The notes under the pieces are model-generated. The model was not told the DNA's origin. It saw only the letters and a program-made list of their open reading frames with translations, and did no database searches. A stretch of 64,000 bases of DNA from Leptospira congkakensis (GTDB lineage: Bacteria; Spirochaetota; Leptospiria; Leptospirales; Leptospiraceae). A program made the position numbers and the translations under genes. Below, in pieces: positions 35,756-44,534 of this stretch. The stretch is from the NCBI RefSeq assembly GCF_004770265.1, contig NZ_RQGQ01000014.1:124001-188000 (forward strand). The letters run 5' to 3'. The stretch's first letter is position 1, and each line of letters starts with the position of its first letter.

Positions 35756-36260
35756 TTTTTCCTCCTGGTATATGTTTTCGAACCCATTCTTTGGTTCGGA
35801 ACAAACGTGACTTTACTGTGCCTTGCTGGACAGAAAGTTCCTTTGCAATTTCTTCCATGGTGTTACCAGCCAAATACAATCGTAACGTCTGGCGATACAC
35901 CTCAGGGATTTGTCCAAGCATGGACTCAATCCATTCTTCCTTTTCCCAATGTGCTTCGTCTCGCACTCCAGAAAGTTGAACCTTATTTTTTACTAAATAT
36001 CTTTTTGCCTTTTCTTCTTCCTTCAATCGTTTTTCATTCATACGAAGGGCTTCGTTACGAGCAATGGTATAAATCCAAGTGGAAATTTTGGATCTTCCAT
36101 CAAAACCACCCTTCTCCAAAGATTTAAAGGCTCGGAAATAAACTTCCTGAACCACATCCTCTGTCGCATCATCAAAACGGTCGATGAGGGTATCACCGAC
36201 CGTTTTTAAAACCAAGTATTTGGTTTCTTTGACTACTGATTCGAAGTCAAACTCAGGCAT
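35736..36260 (-). CDS. ECF-type RNA polymerase sigma factor
   Basis: A 174-residue sigma-70-family factor with only regions 2 and 4. Region 2 shows DDATEDVVQEVYFRAFKSL and TWIYTIARNEALRMNEKR; region 4 shows IPEVYRQTLRLYLAGNTMEEIAKEL and QGTVKSRLFRTKEWVRKH. It lies between a CnrX-like gene (three bases upstream) and the small membrane protein. It would direct RNA polymerase to promoters for an envelope or metal response; a candidate ECF promoter lies upstream of the operon at 36746-36771. Confidence 0.95.
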   Translation of the reverse strand: MPEFDFESVVKETKYLVLKTVGDTLIDRFDDATEDVVQEVYFRAFKSLEKGGFDGRSKISTWIYTIARNEALRMNEKRLKEEEKAKRYLVKNKVQLSGVRDEAHWEKEEWIESMLGQIPEVYRQTLRLYLAGNTMEEIAKELSVQQGTVKSRLFRTKEWVRKHIPGGKNEFQES

Positions 36261-36263
36261 TGT

Positions 36264-36716
36264 TTACTCTTCCGGTGGTTGGTGGCGGCTTGCGAAACGT
36301 TCCACTAAGTCAGCAAATTTTTCCCTTTGTTCTGGTTTTAACACCGCATGGAATTCTACGAGTTTGGATTGAAAGAACTTACGCATTTCTTGATGACGAG
36401 TTTCTCTATCAGCACCCATTTTATCCAATAACTTAGTATCGATTTTTTCACCACGAATTTGTGTCGCCATTTCTTTTGCCCAAGATTCATGTTTTGGTTT
36501 TGATTCTTTGTGTTTGGCAATGAGTTCGGCTTTGATGGTTTCTAATTTAGCTTTTTGAGCATCATCTAAATCTAGTTTAGATGTAAGTTTAGAAGCAACC
36601 CATTCAATGCGTTTTTCGAAATCTTTATGGCCACGGCAATTTCCAAAAGCAAATGCCATTACCGATACTAAACCAACGGTTGTTGTAATTTTTAAAACTT
36701 GTTTGAGAGAGATCAT
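36264..36716 (-). CDS. CnrX/Spy/CpxP-like periplasmic sensor
   Basis: A 150-residue exported protein; a leader ends in FAFGNC, a possible lipobox (Cys27). The mature part is helical and highly charged, with LTSKLDLDDAQKAKLETIKAEL and VLKPEQREKFADLVERF, the two LTxxQ-type segments of the Spy/CpxP/CnrX superfamily. CnrX binds cobalt or nickel and restrains an anti-sigma; Spy is a chaperone. As first gene of the sigma/anti-sigma operon a sensor role is favoured. ATG follows AAGGAAGG. Confidence 0.8.
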   Translation of the reverse strand: MISLKQVLKITTTVGLVSVMAFAFGNCRGHKDFEKRIEWVASKLTSKLDLDDAQKAKLETIKAELIAKHKESKPKHESWAKEMATQIRGEKIDTKLLDKMGADRETRHQEMRKFFQSKLVEFHAVLKPEQREKFADLVERFASRHQPPEE

Positions 36717-36745
36717 AAAACCTTCCTTGTTTGTTTGGTGAATAT

Positions 36746-36771
36746 GACCCGGAAGATGGAGGGAGAGTTCC
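36746..36771 (-). promoter_or_regulatory. Candidate ECF-sigma promoter
   Basis: On the minus strand GGAACT (36771-36766) is followed after 17 bases by GTC (36748-36746), the -35/-10 pattern of many ECF sigma promoters. It would start transcription about 20 bases before the CnrX-like ATG at 36716, leaving room for AAGGAAGG. This suggests autoregulation by the encoded sigma factor. Confidence 0.5.
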
Positions 36772-36796
36772 CTACCTCAGAAAAAAAGAGGCAGGG
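36770..36796. repeat. Hairpin between lipoprotein gene and ECF operon
   Basis: CCCTACCTC pairs with GAGGCAGGG (one mismatch) across an A-rich loop. It lies just after the lipoprotein gene and immediately upstream of the candidate ECF -35 element. A long T-run (minus strand) precedes rather than follows it, so it is not a canonical terminator for that gene. Confidence 0.45.
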
Positions 36797-36812
36797 ATTA
36801 AAAAAAAATGAA

Positions 36813-37193
36813 TTAGAAACTAGGGAACGGATCTCCCGTGATAAAACCATCTGTTTTCAAATCTTGGCAAGAAATGATATTGGTGATTGTTGCGCCAAGC
36901 AAAAATCCCTTGAACCCCTGAATTTCAGAAACACACTGATCCACATCTGCTTTCACATAGTATTTTGCAGAATCAATGTTTGCAATATCACCAGCAAGCA
37001 AACTAAGAATAGAAACGCTAGGTCTTCCAACTAAAACTGTAGAATTAATAAGATCCGTTTGAATGGCTGCATCGGTAATTCGTGAAGCCACTACTGAACC
37101 TTTTTCACGATCAAGCGTTGCACCCGCTGGATTTAAGATCAAACAGTTAGTTAGCGAAAACGCTAAAGCAACAAAAAGTAATTTTTTTAACAT
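36813..37193 (-). CDS. Leptospira-type lipoprotein, unknown function
   Basis: About 126 residues from an ATG preceded by AAGGAA; the frame extends 15 codons further but the leader is clean from 37193. Lipobox LTNC after a hydrophobic stretch, then LILNPAGATLDREKG. This opening and the later CVSEIQGFKGFLLGATITNIISC resemble short lipoproteins repeated in leptospiral genomes. The two later Cys may form a disulphide. Function unknown. Confidence 0.75.
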   Translation of the reverse strand: MLKKLLFVALAFSLTNCLILNPAGATLDREKGSVVASRITDAAIQTDLINSTVLVGRPSVSILSLLAGDIANIDSAKYYVKADVDQCVSEIQGFKGFLLGATITNIISCQDLKTDGFITGDPFPSF

Positions 37194-37285
37194 AAATGTT
37201 TCCTTGGATAATGGTTTCACCAAATCTAAATCATCCATACTAGCCTTTCAAGAAAAAACTATTCTAAATTTTGATTTAACAGAGA

Positions 37286-37966
37286 TCAATCGCCCACAAT
37301 GAAGGTTGTGAGAAACCAATTGTTTTTCTTTTTTTCGAAAAAAGCTCTGTAGTCAAGAGGACTACGTAAAAATCGATCACATACATAACCGGATTTCCCT
37401 TGCGGCGTACAAATCTTTTTCCAATTACAATTACTTTCTTTTTCGAGACGCCTTCCATCCAAATCATCCGCTTCTGACCGAACAATTTGGTAACTGAGTT
37501 GAGTGATGGACTTGGATTCTTTTGAGGCATCTTCTCTTACATTTACATTTTTCCCAATGACCAGATAATAAGTGAAGGGATCGTAATCACCAGGGAAAAT
37601 TTCAAAAAAATAAGGAGCCACCATTTGGCCTTCTTTGTTTTGACGAAAACCTAATCTCACAACTTCTTCCATCAATTCCCAAAAATTGGAAGTGGATGGT
37701 TTGTCTGTTAGTTGGAATGATTTTAAAAAATCTTTTTTACCGGCTTCCGCACCAAAGGAATAATGAATGTCTTTATCGATCACCTCTTCTAAAGCTTTGC
37801 GATCTTTGGTTTTTAGAATTTTTTGAAACTTGATTTTGAATTCGTTAAAACTTTTGTCTTTCGCTGAATGGTCGATAGGCGCTAAGGTTTTCGGAGAGAA
37901 AGGGTCACAAGGCAATATTACGGCGGGTAAAAGAAAGGAAAAAAGAAGTATTGTGTATTTCAGCAT
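37286..37966 (-). CDS. Exported protein with SH3b-like domain
   Basis: About 226 residues. A signal peptide (to about 22) is followed by a helical region with a nuclear-transport-factor-like feel (residues 35-120), then an SH3b-type segment YLVIGKNVNVREDASKESKSITQLS (about 145-170) with GYVCDRFLRSP. SH3b domains usually bind peptide or cell-wall ligands. I start at ATG 37966; an ATG four codons upstream is possible. Neighbours on both sides are also exported proteins. Confidence 0.7.
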   Translation of the reverse strand: MLKYTILLFSFLLPAVILPCDPFSPKTLAPIDHSAKDKSFNEFKIKFQKILKTKDRKALEEVIDKDIHYSFGAEAGKKDFLKSFQLTDKPSTSNFWELMEEVVRLGFRQNKEGQMVAPYFFEIFPGDYDPFTYYLVIGKNVNVREDASKESKSITQLSYQIVRSEADDLDGRRLEKESNCNWKKICTPQGKSGYVCDRFLRSPLDYRAFFEKKKNNWFLTTFIVGD

Positions 37967-38003
37967 AAAACTTGCCAAAAGAATACTCTGTACACCTAAA
38001 GAA

Positions 38004-38351
38004 TCAATTCTTTTTCGTTACATTCACTGCAATTGCGCATTGTTTTGCGATCCCAAGATTTTCCCGAATTTCTTCTAAAGAAAGTTTTTTCCGTTTGAGT
38101 TCGCAGACTTTCAAAAAGAGATCGGCATATTCTTTGTCCAATTTTTCGCCATCTTCATCTTCTTCTGTCAATACAAGTTTGGCAATATCGACACAAGACC
38201 TTTCCGATTCTGGTAACAATTGGAAAATGGTTTTTACCGTTTCTTCCTTCTGTTTGCAAGATACAACATTCGCCTGTTTTTCTTTTCCCAAAACTGAAGA
38301 AAGGCAAATAAGAGAACCGAAAATGAAAACTGAAAAATTGATTTTAGACAT
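38004..38351 (-). CDS. Small secreted protein, unknown function
   Basis: About 115 residues. A signal peptide ends near VLGKE. The mature helical part has four Cys (VVSC, RSC, KVC, KQC) that could form two disulphides and the acidic segment TEEDEDGEKLDKEY. No family recognised. Divergent from aspA with about 75 bases between. Confidence 0.65.
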   Translation of the reverse strand: MSKINFSVFIFGSLICLSSVLGKEKQANVVSCKQKEETVKTIFQLLPESERSCVDIAKLVLTEEDEDGEKLDKEYADLFLKVCELKRKKLSLEEIRENLGIAKQCAIAVNVTKKN

Positions 38352-38425
38352 CGACAGCATAAATCTTCTTTTCTTTTGGATTTGGTCGAGTATCTTTCGT
38401 CCTATCCTAGAGAAATTAGAAATTT

Positions 38426-39829
38426 ATGAACCAAACGATGCGTAGAGAACACGACCTTTTAGGGGAACGAGATCTCCCCGCGGATGTTTATTGGGGGATC
38501 CACACCCTTAGGGCCTTGGAAAACTATCCAATTACCGGAAAAACCATTGGAACCTACCCCGACCTAGTGCGAGCCCTCGCCTATATCAAACGGGCCTCCG
38601 CCAAAGCCAATTTACAATTGGGCTTACTTTCCAAAGAAAAAACGAGAATGATCACTGACGCCTGTGACCGAATCCTCGCGGGTGAATTTCACTCCGAGTT
38701 TGTGGTGGATGTGATCCAAGGTGGAGCCGGGACTTCCACCAATATGAATGCAAATGAAGTGATCACAAACATTGCCCTAGAAATGAAGGGATTTGTCAAA
38801 GGTGACTACAACCACCTGCATCCGTTAAATGATGTAAACATGTCACAAAGTACAAATGATGTTTACCCAACATCACTCAAAGTCGCTGCAGTTTTTGCCA
38901 TTAAAGGACTATTAGCGGCTATGGAAGAACTCCAACTTGCTTACCGCAAAAAATCGGAAGAATTCAAAGATATTTTAAAGATTGGCCGAACCCAATTGCA
39001 AGATGCCGTTCCTATGACCTTGGGACAAGAATTTTCCACTTACGATGTAATGTTAGGTGAGGATATCAGTAGACTAAAAGAAGCCACCTCTCTCATTGGA
39101 GAAATTAATTTAGGGGCTACTGCCATTGGTACAGGGATCAATACCGACATTCGGTATTCACAAATTGTAACAGATATTTTAGCAAACGACACAGGTCTTA
39201 GTTTAGAAGCGGCACCCAATTTAATTGAAGCCACACAGGACACTGGCGCCTTTGTCCAGTTATCTGGTGTTCTCAAACGAATCGCCACAAAACTTTCTAA
39301 AGTTTGTAACGATTTACGACTCCTTTCTAGTGGACCCCAAGGTGGATTTAACGAAATCAATCTTCCTGCGAAAGCCGCAGGTTCCTCCATTATGCCCGGG
39401 AAAGTAAATCCGATCATTCCAGAAGTGGTGAACCAAATCGCTTATGAAGTGATCGGTAACGACATTACCATCACTATGGCATCGGAAGCCGGGCAATTAC
39501 AACTCAATGCTTTTGAACCTATCATTGCTCATAGCCTTTTCAAAAGTATAGAGCACCTAACGGCTGGTTGTAAAACGCTAAGAATCAATTGTATCGATGG
39601 AATTACTGCCAATAAAGAACTATTGGAGGCCAGAGTCAAAACATCAGCAGGCCTTGCGACCGCTCTTAATCCTTATATCGGATATGAAAATGCTACCCTT
39701 GTCGCAAAGAAGGCCCTACTCGAAAACCGATCCGTCGAATCGATAGTGCTCGAACTTGGTTTATTAGAAGAAAAAAAATTAAAGGAAATCCTAAGTCCCA
39801 CAATTCTCACATCACCACATACACTTTGA
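38426..39829 (+). CDS. aspA: Aspartate ammonia-lyase
   Basis: A 467-residue enzyme of the fumarase/aspartase superfamily that converts aspartate to fumarate and ammonia. The N-terminus REHDLLGERDLPADVYWGIHT is aspartase-like. GGAGTSTNMNANEV, NMSQSTNDVYPT and the signature GSSIMPGKVNP (about 320-330, with the catalytic Ser loop) are present. Class II fumarase is the main alternative, but the N-terminal pattern favours aspartase. It stands alone, next to a CheY-like gene. Confidence 0.88.
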   Translation: MNQTMRREHDLLGERDLPADVYWGIHTLRALENYPITGKTIGTYPDLVRALAYIKRASAKANLQLGLLSKEKTRMITDACDRILAGEFHSEFVVDVIQGGAGTSTNMNANEVITNIALEMKGFVKGDYNHLHPLNDVNMSQSTNDVYPTSLKVAAVFAIKGLLAAMEELQLAYRKKSEEFKDILKIGRTQLQDAVPMTLGQEFSTYDVMLGEDISRLKEATSLIGEINLGATAIGTGINTDIRYSQIVTDILANDTGLSLEAAPNLIEATQDTGAFVQLSGVLKRIATKLSKVCNDLRLLSSGPQGGFNEINLPAKAAGSSIMPGKVNPIIPEVVNQIAYEVIGNDITITMASEAGQLQLNAFEPIIAHSLFKSIEHLTAGCKTLRINCIDGITANKELLEARVKTSAGLATALNPYIGYENATLVAKKALLENRSVESIVLELGLLEEKKLKEILSPTILTSPHTL

Positions 39830-39894
39830 GGATAGATTATTTCTTGATTTCTTTTCATTTAAAAGGAAAATACGCTCGGATCAATTCGTAAATT

Positions 39895-40278
39895 ATGAAA
39901 CAATTAAGTATGGTTTACCTAGTTGAAGATGATATGATTACAACATTTCTCATCAAAACTTTAATGGAGAAATTTTCCTTCGCGGAAGAGATCCAGGGTT
40001 TCCATAATGGGGAAGATGCTTGGAATGCACTTCTTTCCGGTTCCGCCGATCCTGATATGGTCTTTTTGGACTTGAATATGCCGATTATGGACGGTTGGGC
40101 ATTTTTAGAAATCCTTAGCAAACACCCAAAGTATGCAAAACTCCCGATCTACATCCTAACCTCTTCCATTGACCCGACAGACAAAGCTCGTTCTGCGGAA
40201 TTTCAAAATGTGAAAGGGTATCTTGTGAAACCACTTTCCCTCAGAGATTTACAGTCCATCAACCCCTCCTTGGGCTAA
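39895..40278 (+). CDS. Single-domain CheY-like response regulator
   Basis: A 127-residue receiver. Acidic pair EDD near the N-terminus, phospho-acceptor Asp in VFLDLNMP (about 61), Ser in ILTSS and Lys in LVKPL are all present. No output domain. Receivers of this kind often act on motors or as phosphate relays. The partner kinase is not in the window. Confidence 0.92.
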   Translation: MKQLSMVYLVEDDMITTFLIKTLMEKFSFAEEIQGFHNGEDAWNALLSGSADPDMVFLDLNMPIMDGWAFLEILSKHPKYAKLPIYILTSSIDPTDKARSAEFQNVKGYLVKPLSLRDLQSINPSLG

Positions 40279-40329
40279 TGAGACATATTTTTTTCTTTAG
40301 TTTTCCCATTTCTGACCGATCTTGAAGTT

Positions 40330-40965
40330 GTGAGACTAACGGACATCCCTTCTGTATCCTCTGTTTTGAATCGGATGGAATCCCTATCCAAACTTTCAGA
40401 AAATCCGAAAGCCCTGGTGTCCTTTCCTGATGTTTTAGAAAAGGAATGGAATCGGTCAAAAACACAAGAAGTCCTTCCCGCAACTGCCACAAATGCAAAA
40501 GCAGAGGGAATCTCTCTCCCCTTCCCCGAAGAAGTTGGATCCAAATTTCCCTTGTCCAAACAGATTGATACAAAAACAAAACCAACTGGTATTTTAGAAA
40601 CCATTGAATCCATCGCCAAATCCCAAGGGATGGATCCTAACCTAGTAAAGGCAATGGTCAAAGCGGAATCAGGATTCAAACCAAAGGCAGTCTCTCCGAA
40701 AGGAGCTATGGGCCTTATGCAGCTAATGCCAGAAACTGCAGAATCTTTAGGAGTGAATGATCCCTTCAATCCGGAAGAAAATATTGGTGGTGGAGTGAAA
40801 TTTTTAAAAGGGCTTATGAAAGAATTCAAAGACCCCGAAAAAGCAATCGCTGCTTACAATGCTGGCCCTGGAGCAGTGAAACGATACAAAGGCATTCCTC
40901 CTTACGAAGAAACACAAAAGTACGTAAACAAAGTCAAACGATACTATAAAGATTTTAGTTCGTAA
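40330..40965 (+). CDS. Soluble lytic transglycosylase-like (SLT) protein
   Basis: A 211-residue protein from a GTG start. The SLT domain (about 85-205) shows ESIAKSQGMDPNLVKAMVKAESGF with the catalytic Glu, GAMGLMQLMPETA, then AIAAYNAGPGAVKRY. The N-terminal 80 residues are polar and there is no signal peptide, unlike most periplasmic transglycosylases; this resembles flagellum-associated muramidases exported with the flagellar apparatus. That link is inference. It would cleave peptidoglycan glycan strands. Confidence 0.88.
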   Translation: MRLTDIPSVSSVLNRMESLSKLSENPKALVSFPDVLEKEWNRSKTQEVLPATATNAKAEGISLPFPEEVGSKFPLSKQIDTKTKPTGILETIESIAKSQGMDPNLVKAMVKAESGFKPKAVSPKGAMGLMQLMPETAESLGVNDPFNPEENIGGGVKFLKGLMKEFKDPEKAIAAYNAGPGAVKRYKGIPPYEETQKYVNKVKRYYKDFSS

Positions 40966-40981
40966 AAATTTTTAACAGTTC

Positions 40982-42313
40982 TTAATAGAAAGTTAAATAA
41001 CCAAATTTTTTCTGTAATCCTGCAGTGTAGAAATCAAATGGGCGTTTGATGGGAGTTCCTTCCCATGCCTCATCTACTTTTTTAACAATAAAGTTCAAAT
41101 TCTTTTCGTTTCTAATTTTTTCGGAAGTGGCTCTTTGGATGAGAACATCCGCTTCGCTGATAGGGACAATCGCAAATGCTCTCGAATTCCTTCGAAAAAG
41201 CCCAGATTTCTGAACCAATTGGATGTCTTGGTTCCAAATTCCGTCTACATACAAAAACGATTTATCAGAAACCGTTTCTTCACGCATGTATTTTGTTTTA
41301 GTTCCTGTTTGAAAATAAAAAGCAAAAGAAAACTCTTTAGGTAAATAAATAGGATCTGATTTTAAAATAAGAGCCTGTCCAAAAGCTTTGGTTAGATTTT
41401 TGGATTGGAGTTCCCAAGGTTCTTTGTCTGAAGCATTCAAATTTTTGAATATAAAATAAATCGAAGCCGCAATGGACAAAACAACTACTACTGAAGCAGT
41501 GATGGTATTCAGTTCCTTTTCAGTTTTTAATAAGATATGTCCGATCCCTAATACAACTAGTGGCAAAAGAATCAGAAGTGCTGATGAGTACCACGTTTTG
41601 AATAAAAACCCAATGGAGTTTGGTCCAAAAAAATCTGAATAAGAAAAGTAAATGAGTGAAAGGATAAAAAATCCAAGATAACCTAATAAAAACAAAAATG
41701 GTACATTTTTCTTTTTATAAAACACAGATGTTTTTTGGGCAGCTTTTCTAGATCCACGGATCCCCGTGAAAATCACAAAGAATGTAAATCCCAAATAGAA
41801 CATGATGAAACTGGAAAAAAAAGCAAGAGCCGTAAATGTAGGAAAAATCAGAAGGTCTGTCATCTTTTCCAACCGGAAAGTTAAAAACACTAACAGTAAA
41901 AATACAAGGCAAAGTGTTTCCGTGAAATACGAAGTGGGAAACCCATAAGAAAACGGTAAAAAGGCTGCCAGATATACCAAAAGATAATGGTTTCGTTTCC
42001 ACTCTGTGGAACGAAGCAGCAACATAAACAAATGGAGGAAGAGGCTATAAAAAAGTCCGGCTAACACAAGAAAGGATGGAATATAATTCATTCCAAAGAG
42101 TTTTTTCCATGCCACCACAAACCAGATCGCAAGAGGCTCCCGGGTGGAAACAAGTCCCCCCTCTTCCGTGGCTGCCTTAATATTAGCCAAAAACTCCCAT
42201 TCGGTTTCTGTTGTAGGGAAAGGTCTAAAATAAGAGAACAGAGCAAAGCCCAAACTTAAGAGTAAGATGCTAAAAAAGAAAGGAAGTGGTGAAAAAGGTT
42301 TTGGGTCTCGCAT
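40982..42313 (-). CDS. Polytopic membrane protein, unknown function
   Basis: A 443-residue protein with about ten hydrophobic helices between 12 and 300 and a soluble C-terminal part. A short first loop contains ETEWEFLANIKA and STREPLAIWFV, arranged like GT-C glycosyltransferases such as the gene at 3224-5086, but I see no firm motif. It converges with the transglycosylase gene and is divergent from the mutase gene. Confidence 0.7.
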   Translation of the reverse strand: MRDPKPFSPLPFFFSILLLSLGFALFSYFRPFPTTETEWEFLANIKAATEEGGLVSTREPLAIWFVVAWKKLFGMNYIPSFLVLAGLFYSLFLHLFMLLLRSTEWKRNHYLLVYLAAFLPFSYGFPTSYFTETLCLVFLLLVFLTFRLEKMTDLLIFPTFTALAFFSSFIMFYLGFTFFVIFTGIRGSRKAAQKTSVFYKKKNVPFLFLLGYLGFFILSLIYFSYSDFFGPNSIGFLFKTWYSSALLILLPLVVLGIGHILLKTEKELNTITASVVVVLSIAASIYFIFKNLNASDKEPWELQSKNLTKAFGQALILKSDPIYLPKEFSFAFYFQTGTKTKYMREETVSDKSFLYVDGIWNQDIQLVQKSGLFRRNSRAFAIVPISEADVLIQRATSEKIRNEKNLNFIVKKVDEAWEGTPIKRPFDFYTAGLQKKFGYLTFY

Positions 42314-42414
42314 CTTGGAAAAGGCTCAAATTGCCTAGTCCTGTATAAATTTTTAGGTGAAAATATTCCAGAAGATTTTCAATTATACATAGAATTTATA
42401 AAACGAGGCAAAGA

Positions 42415-44433
42415 ATGTCCGCCGAAAAAAAAGAATACCTTCTCGTGGACGAGAATGGACAGGGAAAACCTGACAAACCATGGATTTTTAGGACTTATGC
42501 AGGGCATACCAATGCAAAAGCCTCCAATGAGTTGTACAGAAAGAACCTTTCTAAAGGCCAAACAGGGCTTTCCATTGCTTTTGATCTCCCCACTCAGTGT
42601 GGATACAGTTCCGATCACGAAGTATCACGTCCAGAAATCGGAAAGGTGGGAGTTCCCATCAATTCACTGGAAGACTTTCGCATTTTATTCGACCAAATCC
42701 CGATCGAAGAGATGAACACATCCATGACCATCAATGGAACTTCTATGTGGTTACTTTCGCTATATGTTGCCCTTGCAGAAGAACGTGGTGTTCCTCTAGA
42801 AAAACTAAACGGAACCACTCAAAACGATCTCATCAAAGAATATTTAGCAAGAGGGACTTACATTTACCCTCCCAAAGATTCCATGAAAATCATCGTGGAT
42901 ATGTATGAGTATTCTTTACATAATATCCCAAAATGGAATCCATCTAACATTTGTTCTTACCATTTACAAGAAGCTGGTGCTACACCAGTTCAAGAACTTT
43001 CGTTTGCACTTGCCACAGCCATTGCTGTGTTAGATGCCATCAAAGAAAGAAATTGTTTTTCTGATGACGAATTTGAACAGTGCGTGGGTCGAATTTCCTT
43101 CTTTGTGAACGCCGGAATTCGTTTTGTAGAAGAGATGTGCAAAATGCGCGCCTTCACTGAAATGTGGCAAGAGATCACGACAGAACGTTACAAAGTAAAA
43201 ACTGCTAAGTACCGAGTGTTTCGATATGGAGTGCAGGTAAACTCACTTGGACTTACGGAAGAACAACCGGAGAACAACGCATGGAGAATTCTCATCGAGT
43301 CTCTTGGTGTGACACTTTCTAGAAATGCAAGATGCCGTGCCCTCCAACTTCCTGCTTGGAACGAAGCATTGTCCTTACCAAGACCTTGGGATCAACAATG
43401 GTCACTTCGTTTGCAACAAGTTCTTGCGTATGAAACAGACCTTTTGGAATACCCAGACATCTTCGAAGGATCCAAAGTCATTGAATCCAAAGTCAAAGCT
43501 CTGAAAGAAGAAGCCAAACTCGAAATTCAAAAAATCGTAGATATGGGTGGAGCCCTCGTTGCCATTGAAAATGGTTATATGAAATCTCAACTTGTGAAAT
43601 CACAAACAGAGAGACTTTCTAAAATCAATTCCAATGAACTTGTGATCGTTGGTAAAAACAAATGGACTGACGGAATCAAATCTCCACTGATGACTGACTC
43701 TGATGGTGGAATTTTCAAAGTAGATCCAAAATCCGCAGAACAAACATTAAATGTTCTTGGAGAAGCAAAATCTCGTCGTAATGCAGAAGTTGCCAAAAAA
43801 TCTTTAGAAGACTTAAAACAAGCTGCTAAAGACGGAAAAAACCTAATGCCATTCTCCATTGCTTGTGCCAAAGCACTAGTCACCACTGGAGAATGGGCCG
43901 ATGCACTTCGCGAAGTGTATGGGGAATACAACCCACCAACCGGCGTTGATGGACAAAAACTCTTTTTGTCGGACGATAAAGTTTCTACCGTTCGTGGAAA
44001 AGTAGAAGCCTTCACAAAGGCAAATGGACATAGACCAAAAATTGTTGTGGGGAAACCAGGACTTGATGGTCACTCCAATGGTGCGGAGATGATTGCTGTT
44101 TCTGCAAAACACAGTGGTTTTGATGTGATTTATTCAGGGATTCGACTCTCTCCTGAAGAAATTGTACAATCTGCAGTGGAAGAAAATGCCAATGTAATCG
44201 GACTTTCCATTCTATCTGGTTCTCACAAAGAAATCGTAAAACAGTTGTTTGATGAACTGACTCACTACAAGGCAAAAATCCCTGTTGTGATTGGAGGAAT
44301 CATTCCTGAATCCGATTTCGATGAACTCAAAAAAATGGGAATTCGAGAAATCTTCACTCCGAAAGACTATGATCTTATGTCGATTATGGAAAAAATCATC
44401 GACATCGTTTCTGTAGAACCGGCTCTCGTTTAA
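42415..44433 (+). CDS. B12-dependent acyl-CoA mutase, ethylmalonyl-CoA mutase (MeaA) type
   Basis: A 672-residue single-chain mutase. The catalytic barrel starts with PWIFRTYAGHTNAKASN and GQTGLSIAFDLPTQCGYSSDH, then NTSMTING and GTTQNDLIKEYLARGTYI. This wording (FRTYAGH, DLPTQ) is typical of ethylmalonyl-CoA mutase rather than methylmalonyl-CoA mutase (DLATHRGYDSD). The C-terminal cobalamin domain holds the lower-ligand motif KPGLDGHSNGAE (about 546-557). It rearranges the carbon skeleton of a branched acyl-CoA. MeaB follows. Confidence 0.88.
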   Translation: MSAEKKEYLLVDENGQGKPDKPWIFRTYAGHTNAKASNELYRKNLSKGQTGLSIAFDLPTQCGYSSDHEVSRPEIGKVGVPINSLEDFRILFDQIPIEEMNTSMTINGTSMWLLSLYVALAEERGVPLEKLNGTTQNDLIKEYLARGTYIYPPKDSMKIIVDMYEYSLHNIPKWNPSNICSYHLQEAGATPVQELSFALATAIAVLDAIKERNCFSDDEFEQCVGRISFFVNAGIRFVEEMCKMRAFTEMWQEITTERYKVKTAKYRVFRYGVQVNSLGLTEEQPENNAWRILIESLGVTLSRNARCRALQLPAWNEALSLPRPWDQQWSLRLQQVLAYETDLLEYPDIFEGSKVIESKVKALKEEAKLEIQKIVDMGGALVAIENGYMKSQLVKSQTERLSKINSNELVIVGKNKWTDGIKSPLMTDSDGGIFKVDPKSAEQTLNVLGEAKSRRNAEVAKKSLEDLKQAAKDGKNLMPFSIACAKALVTTGEWADALREVYGEYNPPTGVDGQKLFLSDDKVSTVRGKVEAFTKANGHRPKIVVGKPGLDGHSNGAEMIAVSAKHSGFDVIYSGIRLSPEEIVQSAVEENANVIGLSILSGSHKEIVKQLFDELTHYKAKIPVVIGGIIPESDFDELKKMGIREIFTPKDYDLMSIMEKIIDIVSVEPALV

Positions 44434-44460
44434 GAACGAAGAATCGTTTCTACTTTTATC

Positions 44461-44496
44461 CTTCCATTGTGGATTTTTACGAATCGACAATGGAAG
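44461..44496 (+). repeat. Strong hairpin between mutase gene and meaB
   Basis: CTTCCATTGT (44461-44470) pairs with ACAATGGAAG (44487-44496); the inner bases extend the stem (GATT/AATC) with one mismatch. A T-rich stretch follows only after about 14 bases. It may be an attenuator or processing site setting the mutase/MeaB ratio. Confidence 0.6.
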
Positions 44497-44534
44497 TTCC
44501 TCTACTCTAGTTTATATTTTAATGGCAACCATCC

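Noticed and set aside
42314..42414. Possible cobalamin riboswitch before the B12-dependent mutase gene
   Set aside because: The leader is about 100 AT-rich bases without a recognisable B12 box or conserved stem.
43587..44015. 142-codon minus-strand frame opposite the mutase gene
   Set aside because: Antisense to the conserved mutase linker, with no start signal or recognisable product.
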